Source of the DNA: Cyathus striatus
Lineage: Eukaryota > Basidiomycota > Agaricomycetes > Agaricales > Nidulariaceae
Reading direction: 5' to 3'
Length of the DNA stretch: 64,000 bases
NCBI GenBank assembly: GCA_025738555.1
Contig: JAOVFP010000011.1
Location: 1,550,001 to 1,614,000, forward strand
The notes beneath the pieces are model-generated. The model did no database searches. It was not told the DNA's origin and was given only the letters and a program-made list of their open reading frames with translations. A program made the position numbers and the translations under genes. Of the stretch, positions 11,989 to 23,676 are shown one piece after another (position 1 is the first letter of the stretch; each line of letters opens with the position of its first letter).

Positions 11989-14900
11989 ATGTATGTCATT
12001 TTGCTTCCCCTAAAATGTGGCAGAATCTGTACTAATAAAACTGTTAAAAGGTCAACTCCCAACAGCTCAGCAGAGCAGGCTCGCATGAATGTGCGGCAGG
12101 CTGAGCGTGATGCACGTGCACTGGAAGGCCCAGAAAATAGGCGCATACCACTGCCTGCTGAGCCTCCTGCCCAACCAGTATATCACAACCTTCCTGCTCA
12201 TTTAGAAGCCATGCGTCGGAACCTTCCTCCTTATTGCCACTCATTGGTAGGGGAAGGGTTAGACAACATGGAGCTCAGGAGGAAATTTGCATGCATTGGG
12301 CAATGTTGAAAATGGACATGTGCCCCTGCCTGCTGACCCTCCAGCCCAACCACTGTTTCCCAATCTTTATGCCAATTTGGAAGCAATGCGTGCCAGGCTT
12401 CCTCCTCTTCTGACTCCAGTTGGAAGGGGAAGACATAGACATGGAAATCATAATGGAAATAATAATCTGGCTCCTCCAAACCAGCAAAATATACAACAGA
12501 ATCCTCCAATTGGTATTCAATGGATGCCTCCTATTCTACATCCAAATCCCAGACAGGTATGTGGTTTCTAAATGTTCTCATTAACCATCTTTTTAAATTC
12601 AATTTAAAGATTAATGTACCTAATATTGCTGCTGCACCTGCTCTTCCTCCCCATGTTCTTGCTCTTCTGCCACCATTCCAAGTTAATCAACAACATACTC
12701 CAAATGCTCAAAATAATGCTCCTGCTCCTGTTCCCCCTTTCCAGATTAATCCTGCTCCTGTTCCTCCTCCTCCTGTTCAGCCACTTCATGTATATCAACA
12801 ACATCCTCCACGCATTCAACAAAATGCTCCAGCTCCTGCTCAACAACGTCACCCAGTTTTTCGATGGGTTCCTCCTATAATTGCTCCTCCTCCTCCTCCT
12901 CCTCCTCCTCCTCCCCCTCCCCATCCTCAACAACAACATTTTATTGAACAAAATCCTGCTGTATGTGTTCAAGTTATCTTTTGCCAATTATCATACTAAT
13001 ATATATATATATATATTATTATAGCCACCACTGCAGTTTCTGGATGAAAACATGATAGTCATTGACATACCAGATATTCCACCACCACCTCCACCACCTC
13101 CTCGCATTCCTATTGCCCGCCAACCATTTGATCATAATCGGCCAAAATTCTCCCTTGGACCATTCACTGATGTCTGCCCTGATTGTGATGCCTTGCATTG
13201 GAAGGCTGAACGTTTGACTTCATCTACCAGAGAGCGCCTTCATTTTGGAAGTTGCTGTCTGACTGGAAAAGTTAAACTTCCAGGCTGGGGACAATCACCC
13301 AGAGAGTTGATGGAGCTTCTTGCTAAGGATGGAAACAAGAATTTCCAGGACAACATTCGGCAATACAACAGTGCCTTTGCCATGACATCCTTGGGTGTTC
13401 AGAAACCTGCTTCCATCCAGGCAGGAGGTCCATACGTTTTCAAAATTGGAGGGCGTCTCACTCATTATGCTGGATCACTCCTGCCTCGCGAGGGCCTCCC
13501 CAAAAAATATGCTCAGCTCTACATTCATGATGGAGGTGAGGCACCTTCTGCTCAGGATCGAATTAATGGTCATCCTGCAAATCAAAATCTTAACATGGAT
13601 GTTAATGTCATGAGAACATTGGAAGATGTTCTCTATCGTCATCATCCTGGAGCATCAGTGTATCAGAAGGCCTATGAGCTAATACGGAGGAACGAGAATC
13701 CAAATGGGAATTGTCGTCTTGCCATTTTAGCTCCTACAAACAAAGATCGACGGCGATACAATGTTCCAGCTGTAGATGAGATTGCAGCTCTTCTGCTTGG
13801 TGATGGTGATCAGGTTGAGGGACCTCGGGAGGTTATCATGCATCACATTGATGGTGGACTGCAACGAATCAGTGAGATCAATCCAATGTATTGGTCATTT
13901 CATTATCCAATCATGTGGCCAAGGGGTCAACTTGGTTGGGAGCGTGGCATTCCATACAATGGTGTGGGGGAGGTGGATGATGATGATGCTCTGCCTAACA
14001 GGGAACCAGGAGAGGAGGAGGATGCACCAACAACAAAGAAGCGTGACCATGTCTCACAAGCCGAGTTTTTCGCTACCACATCCATCCACGTGTTGGGCTG
14101 AATCTTCATCAATTCATGACAAAGAAGCTTTTCAGGAGTATATAGTGGACTCATGGGCATGTCTTGAGCAGTCTCGATTGCGTTGGATTGAAAAGCATCA
14201 AGATGAGATTCGCGCTGATACCTATCAGGGATTGGTTGATGCCATTTCAGCAAATCCTAATGTGCAAGGGAATGAACTTGGGAAAAGGGTAATTGTTCCC
14301 TCCAGTTTTGCTGGAAGTGCTCGATACATGCGTCAGAACTGTCAGGATGCACTGGCTGTCAATCGCCACTTTAACTTTGCAGACCTCTTCCTCACGGTGA
14401 CCATGGATCCCCATCATCCAGATGTGAAGAGTGCCCTCCCTGAAGGGGTGGAAGCTCATGATCGGCCAGACATTGTAGTTCGCGTTTTTCGTCAAATTCA
14501 GCTGCAGATCATCCGCGACATCTACAAGGAGGGCATCTTTGGACGCTGTGTTGCACATATCCATACCATTGAATTCCAGAAGCGTGGACTGCCTCACATG
14601 CATCTGATTGTTTTTCTGGCTCCAGAGGACAAGTTGCGCACACCAGAGGACATTGACAGCTTGATAAGTGCTGAGCTTCCTGATCCTGACACTGAACCTG
14701 AGCTGTACAATTTGATCCTGAGAACAATGATTCACAAACCCTGTGGTCCTGGCAGCAATCAGTCATGCATGGAAGGTGGCAAGTGCTCAAAGGGATTCCC
14801 AAAGCCTTATCGTGATGAGACCTCTATAACTGATGATTCTTATTCGGTTCTTAAAAGGAGGGAGATCACACGATTTCAGCCCACTACCAGTGATGGCACT

Positions 14901-17373
14901 CCAGTGAATAACTGCTGGGTTGTCCCATACAATAAATATCTCTCATGGAAGTACCGATGCCACATCAATGTTGAATGCATTGCATCCATCAAGGCAATCA
15001 AGTACATTTACAAATACATTTACAAAGGCCATGATCGTGCTACAGTGGAGATTTTAAGAGATCCAAATGAGGCCAATACCTATATGGATGCACGCTATGT
15101 CTCTGCCTGTGAGTCTGTGTGGCGATTATTTGCAATGAAATTGCACAATGAGGTTCCAAATGTTGTTCGGCTGGCCATTCATCTTCCAAATGAGCAGTCT
15201 GTTCTATTTGATCAGAATGCTGAAGATTTGCAAGAGGTGGTGGACCGTGCTTCAACCAGGGATTCCACTCTTACAGCTTACTTTAAGGCCAACATTGAAC
15301 ACCCAGAAGCACGTGAGGTTTTGTACCAGAATATGCCCAATACCTTTGTGTGGAATAAAACTGAGCGCAAGTGGACTGTTCGGCAGCAGGGATTTGCCAT
15401 TGGACGAACATACTTTGTCCATCCAAATGCTGGGGAGCGATTCTATCTGCGCACATTGCTCACAGTGGTAAAGGGAGCCAGATCATTTGCTGACCTGCGC
15501 ACTGTTGATGGAGTGGAGTACCCTACTTTTAGAGAGGCATGTGTGGCCAAAGGTCTTCTGCAGGATGATGGTGAATGGCGAGAGTGTTTGCGAGATGCAG
15601 CTCAAATGAAGACAGGATATCAGCTGCGCAGCCTGTTTGCCATGATTCTTCGAGACTGTGCACCAGTGGATTATGTGGGTCTCTGGAATGAGTTTAAGGA
15701 TCACATCTGTGATGACCTGGGACACATCATTCGAACTCGACTTGATCTTGCAGATCCTACAGATAATGACATCTATGATTATGGGCTGTATCTGATTGAT
15801 CAATTTCTAACGAGTTCTGGCAAGTCTCTGTCAGAATGGGAAAATCTGCCACAGCCAACAGGAAACTGGCGTGAGCGAGAGCAGCAAGCCAACAACAGAA
15901 GGATTGACCAGGACAACAATCCCTTAATTGCATTATACAGTGCATATGATGTGGTGCAGCAGCATGCTTTGGCTCAGCAGCGACTGCCAACTTTGAATGA
16001 GGAGCAGCGGGCAGCCTTTGATCGAATAGTGCAGGCAATTGAATCAAAATCTGGGGAACTGTTCTTCTTGCATGGCCCTGGAGGAACAGGAAAGACCTAT
16101 GTGTACAACACACTATGCTATTACCTTCAGGGGAGGGAAAGATAGTGATTGTTGTTGCATCATCAGGGATTGCTGCTCTTCTGATTGTTGGAGGGCGAAC
16201 TGCTCACTCTGTATTCAAGATTCCAATTGACATCAATGAGACATCAATGTGCAATATTGCACAGAACTCTGATCTGGCTGGGCTGATTAAGAAGGCTGAT
16301 GCTGTGATTTGGGATGAGGCACCAATGCAGCACCGACATATTCATGAGGCAGTGAGCCGCACTTTCAAAGACCTTCGTCGTGATGAGCGACCATTTGGAG
16401 GATGCACTGTGGTGTTTGGGGGTGACTGGCAGCAAATCCTTCCTGTGGTGGTGCGAGGGAGCCGACCTCAAATTGTGTCAGCATGCCTTCAGAGATCTGA
16501 TATTTGGGCAGACATTTCAGTGATTCACCTGCGACGCAATATGCGACTGAATGTGGACAACCCATCTGAACGAGATTTTGCTCAGTGGCAGCTGGATGTT
16601 GGACATGGGGAGTACACAATTAATGACAGTATTCAAATACCAAACCACTTCAAGTGTGCTTCAAACACTGTGGAGTCCCTTATTTCAACTATCTACCCTG
16701 GACTTGATTCAGCTGAGGGGAATACAGATGAGTACTATGCTGAGAGAACAATTCTTTCAAGTCGGAATGATGATGTGGATGCTCTGAATCAGAAGATTCT
16801 GTCTTCATTCCCAGGGGAGTTGATATCATTACACAGTGCAGATAGTCTTCTGGATGATCCTGGGAATGAAGGGGAACTTCTTTACCCTGTGGAGTACCTG
16901 AACTCAATCAATTGCTCTGGATTACCATTGGCACACTTGGAATTGAAAATAGGGTGTCCAGTGATGGTGCTTCGGAACCTGAGTGTTTCAGATGGAGTAT
17001 GCAATGGAAGCCGTGGAATTGTTACACAAATACGGAATCGAGTATTGGAAGTTCGGTTATTAACTGGGGACAAGAAGGGGTCTCGAGTGTTCATACCACG
17101 GATAAAGATTGAACCATCATCTTCACAAGTGCCATTCCGGTTTTGTCGACACCAGTTTCCAGTTCGACTTGCATTTGCTATGACGATCAATAAGGCACAA
17201 GGACAGTCAGTTCAACATGTTGGATTGGATCTTGAAATGGGGTGTTTACACATGGACAGTTTTATGTTGGAGTGTCACGGGTTCAATCTGTTGACCACCT
17301 GAAGATGATTTGGGATTCACGAAGTGAAGAAGCTGTTACAAACAATATAGTGTACCCTGAAGTACTACTTTAA
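11989..17373 (+). pseudogene. Helitron Rep/PIF1-like helicase, frame-broken
   Basis: Rolling-circle replication initiator fused to a SF1B helicase. The N-terminal part has two repeats of the form P-L-P-A-(E/D)-P-P-A-Q-P...LEAMR. Pro-rich exons follow, separated by small introns (one contains a TA run near 13000). Then comes a Zn-finger-like CPDCDALHW, the Rep HxH motif GLPHMHLIVFL near 14590, and the paired-Tyr motif IKYIYKYIYKG near 15000. The helicase has Walker A GPGGTGKT (about 16077) and Walker B VIWDEAPM (about 16305). The C terminus reads VDHLKMIWDSRSEEA and stops at 17373. Five frame breaks are visible: about 12280, 14066-14072, 14129-14133, 16130-16133 (G run) and 17239-17242 (G run). 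At the last four, adding one base restores the expected family reading. Start uncertain. Proteins this complete suggest recent activity. Confidence 0.85.
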
Positions 17374-17500
17374 GATTTAGTTTAGTATATTGTAAATATT
17401 GTAGTATATTTAAGTGATATTGGTATATATATGTATATAGAGAATAAATATGTAGTGATTTAATTAAAGGTATAAGATGATGAAGTGAGAAGAAACAGCA

Positions 17501-17614
17501 GGGGGTTTGGGGGGCGCAGCCCCCCAAGAAGAAAAAAAGCGGGGGTCTGGGGGCGCAGCCCCTCAGTGTGAAGAACTGGGATGAAGAAGCAGGGGGTCTG
17601 GGGGGCGCAGCCCC
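17501..17614 (+). repeat. Three G-rich palindromic repeats in the Helitron 3' region
   Basis: Three copies of GGGGGTYTGGGGGGCGCAGC plus CCCC occur at 17501-17525, 17541-17562 and 17592-17614. Each contains a GGGGG-CGCAG-CCCCC inverted repeat able to form a hairpin. Confidence 0.85.
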
Positions 17615-17646
17615 ACAGCAAGCCGTCATTCGTGTGGAGCGGAGGA

Positions 17647-17685
17647 GGGAGCCGACAGGCTCCCGTTCCCGTAGCGGAGCACGGG
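17647..17685 (+). other. Two hairpins near the Helitron 3' end
   Basis: GGGAGCC-GACA-GGCTCCC (17647-17664) is a perfect 7-bp stem. CCCGT-AGCGGAGC-ACGGG (17668-17685) is a 5-bp stem. Helitrons usually carry a hairpin near the 3' end as replication terminator. Confidence 0.6.
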
Positions 17686-18375
17686 TGTAAGGCTTGTTGA
17701 AGTGATGTTCACTAGTGATAACAAAAGCGCAATGTGATTATGTAAAGTGACTTTGTTTGCAGTGTAATCAAGCGTCAGTCACCTGTATACAATAGGGGAA
17801 ATCAAACTTGGCTGTTTTGTTGTGCCAAGTAGTTTTTTGTTGCGTGGGAACTATTCGTTTTATTACAAATGGCTGATGGCTCCGGCGGAATTTTATCTGG
17901 GATTGAAGTTTGATTCCGAGTGAGTCAAGGAGTTCACGCGTGTACCTCCGAGTCCGAGTGAGCCAAGTGGCAAGCAGTCGCTTACTTCAACTTCAAGCTC
18001 CGACACAACATCGACTAAGTATGCTTGTAACAGTAAGTTGTGTCGTTTCGACCGCCAGTCGTTTCGTTTTGCCAAGAGGGCAAGTTTGATTTCCCCTAAT
18101 GGATACATAAAGTTGACCATAAAGCAGTCGCAAACACTTCTCAACAGTATTTATCGGGTGTTGATTGTATTATCCATAGTTATTTTATTGATCTATATGA
18201 AAGCCAACCCACGAGTGCTTTTCTTTTTCTCTGAACCCAACTTTCATTACGTAGTCCAAAAACAGCACATCCTGCCGATAGAAATCCATGCAACAATATC
18301 ATCAGCCGATGCCTAACATCTTTGCGAGGACAAAGGAGATACTTGTCAGTGAAATCACCTTATACCTATCCACTT

Positions 18376-19295
18376 CACCAGTGGCTCTGTTTCTGATTGA
18401 TCGCTGTCGGTGACTACCGGGGTGTGAAATGCTTCGTCACCGGGGGTTGATTGATTGCAAATAACCTAGTTGGAATCAATACTTACCGTGTATTGGCGGT
18501 TTGGAATCAATTGTTAGTAGTTAGAAATTGTTTAATTAAAATCAATCCGAAATCAATAAGATGAATGGAATCATTGCGGTAACAAATCAATAAAATAAAA
18601 TCAATTAGAAATAAAATGTATGGTCCCCAACCGTGCGCATAACGTAACTGTACAGCTACTAACCACGTCACCATAGCCGCTATACCACTAAGTCTTTTCT
18701 ACGTAGTACACTTCGGGCTACTTAACTAGTAACTCGCTGTCATTCTATGGACTTGGTAAAAATTGGTAAAGTTAGTGATATATATTTCTTGATGTATCTT
18801 AACCTACATATTGTACCAGTACTATAGTGTGAGGCTCATTTCATCTACTTTCATGCCCCTACTAATGACATATTTTTATGAATTTCAACTAAGTAGTGAC
18901 AGCAAGGTATTGGTTAAGTACCCAGAAGTATAATGTGTAAAAATGGCTTAATGGTGTATCAGCTATGGCGACGTGGTTAACAGCCGTATAGATACGTTAT
19001 GCGCGTGGCTGGGGACCATACATTTTATTTCTAATTGATTTTATTTTATTGATTTGTTACCGCAATGATTCCATTCATCTTATTGATTTCAATATTCTTT
19101 TAAGCCATTGATTTCGGATTGATTTTAATTAAACAATTTCTAACTACTAACAATTGATTCCAAACCGCCAATACACGGTAAGTATTGATTCCAACTAGGT
19201 TATTCGCAATCAATCAACCCCCCCCCCCGGTGGCGAAGCATTTCGCACCCCCGGTAGTCACCGACAGCGATCAATCAGAATCGAAGTCACGACTC
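18376..19295. mobile_element. 920-bp element with about 250-bp terminal inverted repeats
   Basis: Left CTGATTGATCGCTGTCGGTG... and right ...CACCGACAGCGATCAATCAG extend as inverted repeats. They run through TGCTTCG, the TTGATTGCRAATAACC and TTAGAAATTGTTTAATT segments, to ATGTATGGTCCCCAACC (about 18620 and 19010). TCCACTT at 18369-18375 and 19296-19302 looks like a 7-8 bp target duplication. The other segmental copy (TATCGACTTAGA near 23580) is the empty site. No transposase ORF is inside, so it is non-autonomous. Superfamily uncertain; hAT is possible from duplication length. Confidence 0.8.
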
Positions 19296-19405
19296 TCCAC
19301 TTAGAACCGATCGAACACTCACTTTAGCTCATATTAAAATCTGTTGAATTATGGAATCTATTTAAATGATACTAGAACAAGTGTGATGATACATTTCTGC
19401 CTACC

Positions 19406-20923
19406 ATGTCCAGCTTCATATCCCTGAAAACTTACTCCTTTGTCTACTTTCTCCACTTCATAGCTGTTACTACAATGGCTATCCTCACTAATGTTACTGT
19501 CGACGACTCTGGTATAGATCCGATAACTGGACAGTGGATCATCTACTCAAATGTTGGGTGGAATCAAGGACCTTGCCCTAGCTGTGCAGCGCAACCTGAT
19601 AAAGCTCAAATGTATAATATGACGTGGCACGATGGTTCAGTAAGAGTTTCAAAGTAAATATAATAGCCTCGATGTTGGAGCTTATTTTAATGCGAAGTAC
19701 TATCCTGCAGATTCCCCCAATGGAAATGCTACCGGGCCGCTTATTGCGACGTTTAGCTTTAACGGTATAATCCTCTACTATTTACTTTTTTCGGCTTTAA
19801 TAAAGGCTTACAAGCTGGTCTGTAGGAAGTGCCATATACATATTCTGCACCATCGCTTTATTGAAATATTGGGGCATTAGCAACATGACTTTTTTAATAG
19901 ATGGGGAAGTTGTGGGATCTTATGAAAGAAATATAGATGGAACTGCATACGAATATGAGTATAATGTGCTCGTATACTCTAATACAACTTTGTCTCATAG
20001 ACCGCACCAATTTACACTACAAAATGGAGATTTCGGGTATAGCGGAAGCATGTCGTTCACGATATTTGATTACCTTATTTACTCGTGAGTCCCAAAGAGC
20101 ATATAGTATCTTAATTTTCCCATTTAAATATATTCAGTTATGACAACGACTCGGAACCTGCGCCGACATCTACTGTAAATACATCGGAGTTTCAGGTATG
20201 GTTGGTGGACTGAAAATTATATGTCTAATACTAACCATGGCTCTTGCTAGTCTGCCAGTTCATCCTCAACATCGTCATTTGCTACTAGCACTCCTCTGGC
20301 TTCTTCCTCGGCGGGTTCATCACCAACACCGTCTGTTAATAGAACATCTCGACCACAGGGGTCTGTAAATACATCGGAGTTTCAGGTGTGGTTGGTGGAC
20401 TGGAAATTATATGTCTACTACTAACCGTAGCTCTTGCTAGTCTGCCAGTTCATCCTCAACATCGTCATTTGCTACTAGCACTCCTCTAGCCTCTTCCTCG
20501 GCGGGTTCATCACCAGCATCGTCATCTCGACCACAGGGGTCGTCAAAACTGCTTATAGCTGCAGTATCAGGTGTGGTTGGTGGACTGGCAGTTATAGGAG
20601 TACTAACGTGGCTCTTGCTACGACTCCGAAAAGCAAGGCACAATGGGACACATTTCCCTTCCGACTCGCTTCGATTTATCTCATTGAACACAAAACCAGT
20701 GCCATACATCTTGAATAGTGCTTCATCACAAAATGTCGCAGAACATCGCGATGAATATTTGGCCACGCCTGATCTTGTTCCACGGTATAGGTCTGGGATA
20801 CAGAAATCTGATTTGTATCAGACAAGCGATAATAGCACCACTCTGAATCGTCACTTCGCAGACAACGCGATTGTGGGAGATGGATACACGCAGAATAAAA
20901 CCGATCCTCCGCAATATAGCTAG
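19406..20923 (+). CDS. Receptor-like single-pass membrane protein, family member A
   Basis: The ATG at 19406 gives a signal peptide (MSSFISLKTYSFVYFLHFIA) followed by ILTNVTVDDSGIDPITG, GWNQGPCPSCAAQPDKAQM and TWHDGS. A 64-nt intron (donor GTAAGA, acceptor GCGAAG) leads to YYPADS...ATGPLIATFSFN. After another intron come IYIFCTIA, ISNMTFLIDGEVVGSYER, YEYNVLVYSN, PHQFTLQNGDFGYSG and FDYLIYS. A Ser/Thr stalk is doubled here by a 190-bp tandem duplication. The membrane helix is VSGVVGGLAVIGVLTWLLL, then RLRKARH, and a tail with EYLATPDLVPRYRSGIQKSD and terminal DPPQYS. It is inferred to be a cell-surface receptor or adhesion protein with N-glycosylation sites; the ligand is unknown. Its near twin is gene B. 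No enzyme motif is seen. Confidence 0.75.
20172..20540 (+). repeat. 190-bp tandem duplication inside gene A stalk
   Basis: The segment from TGTAAATACATCGGAGTTTC (20174) recurs at 20364. Each copy holds the end of one exon, a 55-nt intron (20196-20250 and 20386-20440) and a Ser/Thr-rich exon. Gene B has a single copy (intron 24470-24524), so the doubling followed the A/B duplication or was lost from B. Confidence 0.85.
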
Positions 20924-21036
20924 TTATTCACGATTTTTGTTTTTACTATTATTCGTCTTAGTCGTCGATATAGTTGACAGTTGGGTAACAAGTCTTGAAT
21001 ATCCCGCTGCATTGGCTTCGCTAGTATACTTTTTAC

Positions 21037-21320
21037 CAGTGTTGGCAAAGTCAGTCAATGGAGGTCTGAAAGGTCTGTATTACTAATGGACTCTTGACGT
21101 ATTGACCAGTTCGTCAATGCTTTAGACGGGGTCAGGAACTACGGTCAGTGCTTGCTGTCATTACATAATCAAGACTTTAGCGTTATGGACGAGTCCCTGA
21201 AAATTCGTGGAAAAATCCGCAAAATTCCTGTGGACGGGTCAGTTATTGACCGATAGACCGACAATCATTGACTTGAACCCTTTAGACCTACGAGGTCTGA
21301 CCCGGTCATTGAAAACGCTG
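21037..21320. mobile_element. 284-bp hAT-like MITE
   Basis: The ends CAGTGTTGGCAAAG and ...TTGAAAACGCTG form imperfect inverted repeats. A perfect 8-bp duplication, CTTTTTAC, flanks it at 21029-21036 and 21321-21328. The matching point in the gene B copy (near 25128, one CTTTTTAC) is empty. Eight-bp duplications and CAG termini are typical of hAT elements. Confidence 0.85.
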
Positions 21321-21545
21321 CTTTTTACAACAATATTATTCACCCCTGTCCATATGAGCTGTCGCCAAGATAGGCCGATAGCAGTATGTTACATCAGAGT
21401 CCTCTACGTATCGGATGCTGAAACGCAAGAAAACCTCCATGGAACACGGGAGCCTTAGATCAGAAGTCCTTGGATTCGTTGGGCTTCTGAAGTGATGTCG
21501 GTGTTATTTGTTAAGCATTAAACCGAGTAGAACGGTACGACGGTG

Positions 21546-21870
21546 GAGCTCAACTTCTGATAAGTATGTTGTTATTCAATGTGGCAGTTATTATTGATAC
21601 TACGTTAACGTCGTCGTTCATATTGCGTGTATATGGATGTGGCGAGTGGGCTGCACAGTGTACACCTGGAGCCAACTCGAGTCTGGAACATTATTACCTT
21701 GCTTGCCAAGGTATCTCCCAGGTGAAAATGGGTTCAACGTTGTACATTTCGTCATTCACGTGATTTCTCTCACAGTCACATGTGCGCCTCGTTCTCGCTC
21801 CTGCTCTCTCTTTCAGATTTCTCACTCTCTCCCTCTATCTCTCTGTCTCACTCTCTCGGCGTCTCTCCCG
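21546..21870. repeat. Sequence shared with 27670-27840, then CT-rich
   Basis: From CTGATAAGTATGTTGTTATT to GCCAACTCGAGTCTGGAACA (21557-21690) the sequence recurs at 27685-27835. This marks the next piece of the ancestral array unit. It is followed by a CT-rich stretch. Confidence 0.7.
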
Positions 21871-22412
21871 GCGTATTTGGCTTGGGCTCAAAGGTCCCAA
21901 CTGACAATGGCGGGTAGGTCTCGGATGATGGTGGTGGGTGCGTATTTGGCTCGGGCTCAAAAGTCTCAACTGACGATGGTGGGTAGGTCTCAGATGACGG
22001 TGGTGGGTGGAGATACCCGGAGAACTTTCGGAAATCCCTGTGACGCCGTCCTCTCCACATCTTTTTTCTCCCCTCCCTCTTTGTCAGCACGTCGCGCCGT
22101 ATTCTCTCCCTCTCTTGTCATCGTCGTTGGCACGTCTGTTTTCACCCCGCCCCTACCCTCGTCAATGTCGTTCCACCTGCCGTTTTTCTTATAGAATGTG
22201 AGCACTCTTCCTCTCCTTTTATCATTGTGCTGTTTCCGTCTCGCAGTGTCCCCGTCGCTGTCCCGCCGTCTCTCATCATCATTGGCACGTCCATTTTCAC
22301 CCCGCCCCTACTCTCGTCAATGTTGTTCCGTTTTACTTGTAGAATGTGAGTACTCTTCCTCTCCTTTTATCATTATGCTGTCTCCGTCTCGCAGTGTCCC
22401 CGTCGCTGTCCC
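21871..22412 (+). repeat. Two tandem duplications (about 70 bp and about 158 bp)
   Basis: GCGTATTTGGCTYGGGCTCA through GGTGGTGGGT occurs at about 21871-21939 and 21940-22010. A unit with CACGTCYRTTTTCACCCCGC, CTCGTCAATGT, AGAATGTGAG and CGCAGTGTCCCCGTCGCTGT occurs at about 22131-22265 and 22284-22412. Reading frames here are low-complexity Ser/Pro and not credible genes. Confidence 0.75.
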
Positions 22413-23015
22413 GCTTCCCTGGCAGCATGAGCCTGCCCACTATGCTTGCCCTCCTTAATGCTTTGGTGTCTTGGTGGTCAATGGGCTGATGTTGCTATGT
22501 GCCCACGTCCTTCGATGGCCTGAGTCAATGCTTCCGCCCTGCTCGCTACTCGTCATCGACGAAATGGTAATGGCCGCGGCCTCTCTCCTTTGCCCCCATC
22601 CCTCACTTGTCCGTCCCAGTGGCCGATGTTCCTATACGCCCACCTCCCCCACCTATGCCCACCTCCTTCAACGTCCAAATGACTTGATGTGCATCACTCC
22701 TTCCGCCCTGCTCGCTACTCGTCATCGATGATAGGTCAGTGGCTGCAGCCTCTCTCTCTCTCCTGCCCCCTATTTCATATTCCAATACTCAATTCATCTC
22801 GCATCTTAAAGCCCAAATGTTACAGAAAAGCAAGGATATCAGTCATATAATTTACTATAAAATAGAGCAATGTACAATTGCATGTGTTACTAATAGTCTA
22901 TGTCATGTATCTTATTTGCCAACATCTCCAAGGTATCAATAAATATATCCGGAAATTTATTTTTCTTTTATTTTTCCCTGGCAAGCAAGGTTTCTGTTGA
23001 CGTAGTTGACCACTC
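22413..23015. other. CT-rich spacer, no gene
   Basis: Low-complexity, with another imperfect internal repeat: CTTCCGCCCTGCTCGCTACT followed by CGTCATCGA occurs near 22530 and 22700. An AT-rich stretch leads to the second segmental copy. Confidence 0.5.
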
Positions 23016-23376
23016 CAAGTTCACTAGTGATAACAAAAGCGCACTGCGATCACGTAAAGTGAGTGCAATCAAGCACATGCGTTGAAACGAGCGATCATTC
23101 TGAGTTGATACTGTATACAAATTACAATGAATACATAAAGTTTATCATAAAGCTGTCGCAAACGTTTCTCAACAGTGTTTATCGGGTGTTGAGTTGTATT
23201 ATCCATAGTTATTTTATGGATCTATGGAAGCCAACCCACGAATGCCTTTTTTCCGAACCCAACCCCCATTACATATCCTGCTAGTTATTGTAAGCAGACA
23301 TAGCCCAAAAAAAGCACATCCTGCTGATAGAAATCCATACAACGGTGTTATCAATCGATGCTCAACATCTTAGTGA

Positions 23377-23523
23377 CACCGCGGGCAATTGCTTCTATTC
23401 CTTTGATGATATTGAGAAGATATAGTGAAGTCAAAATATTTTCGTCATATCATCTCAATATTATTGATCTTAAAATATTTTTCATCATATCTTCGCACTT
23501 ATAGAGGCAATTTCCCGCGGTGT
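23377..23523. mobile_element. 147-bp MITE, TGA target duplication
   Basis: The ends CACCGCGGGCAATTGC and GCAATTTCCCGCGGTG are 16-bp inverted repeats with one mismatch. TGA flanks both sides (23374-23376 and 23524-23526). The gene A copy (CTTTGCGAGGAC near 18320) lacks it. A 3-bp duplication would fit a PIF/Harbinger-type MITE; the assignment is tentative. Confidence 0.85.
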
Positions 23524-23676
23524 GAGGACAAAAGAGATACTTGTCAGTAAAATTACTTTATACCTATCGACTTAGACCCGATCAAACACTCACTTCAGCT
23601 CATATTAAAAGTTGTTGAACTATGTAGCCTATTTAAATGATACGAGGACAAGTGCGATGATACATTTCTGCCTACC

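Larger units (their letters stand above)
11940..17714 (+). mobile_element. Helitron (rolling-circle transposon), 5' end undetermined
   Basis: The element carries a Rep-helicase gene and a 3' non-coding region with G-rich repeats and hairpins. The 5' terminus could not be fixed. Homology to the 23.0 kb segmental copy begins near 17709 (TTCACTAGTGATAAC), so the element ends at or before about 17714. CTAG at 17711-17714 would fit a CTRR-type Helitron end followed by T. However the 23 kb copy also contains this CTAG, so the exact end is uncertain. Confidence 0.75.
17709..21545 (+). repeat. Segmental duplication, copy 1 (contains gene A)
   Basis: Matches 23018-25347 from TTCACTAGTGATAAC through gene A and its 3' flank up to GGTACGACGGT. 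Similarity is very high in the first exons of genes A and B. Copy 1 carries two insertions absent from copy 2 (18376-19295 and 21037-21320) and lacks the copy-2 element at 23377-23523. Homology before 18100 is patchy. Confidence 0.85.

Noticed and set aside
12604..12987. Arg-rich minus-strand ORF of 127 codons
   Set aside because: Antisense shadow of the Pro-rich exon of the Helitron gene.
17501..17614. Regular repeats considered as a CRISPR-like array
   Set aside because: Only three palindromic units with irregular spacing in a eukaryotic Helitron; no cas genes and no equal-length spacers.
21637..22458. ORFs of 80-185 codons on both strands
   Set aside because: CT-rich tandem repeats give open frames by composition; no signal peptide, domain or splice pattern.
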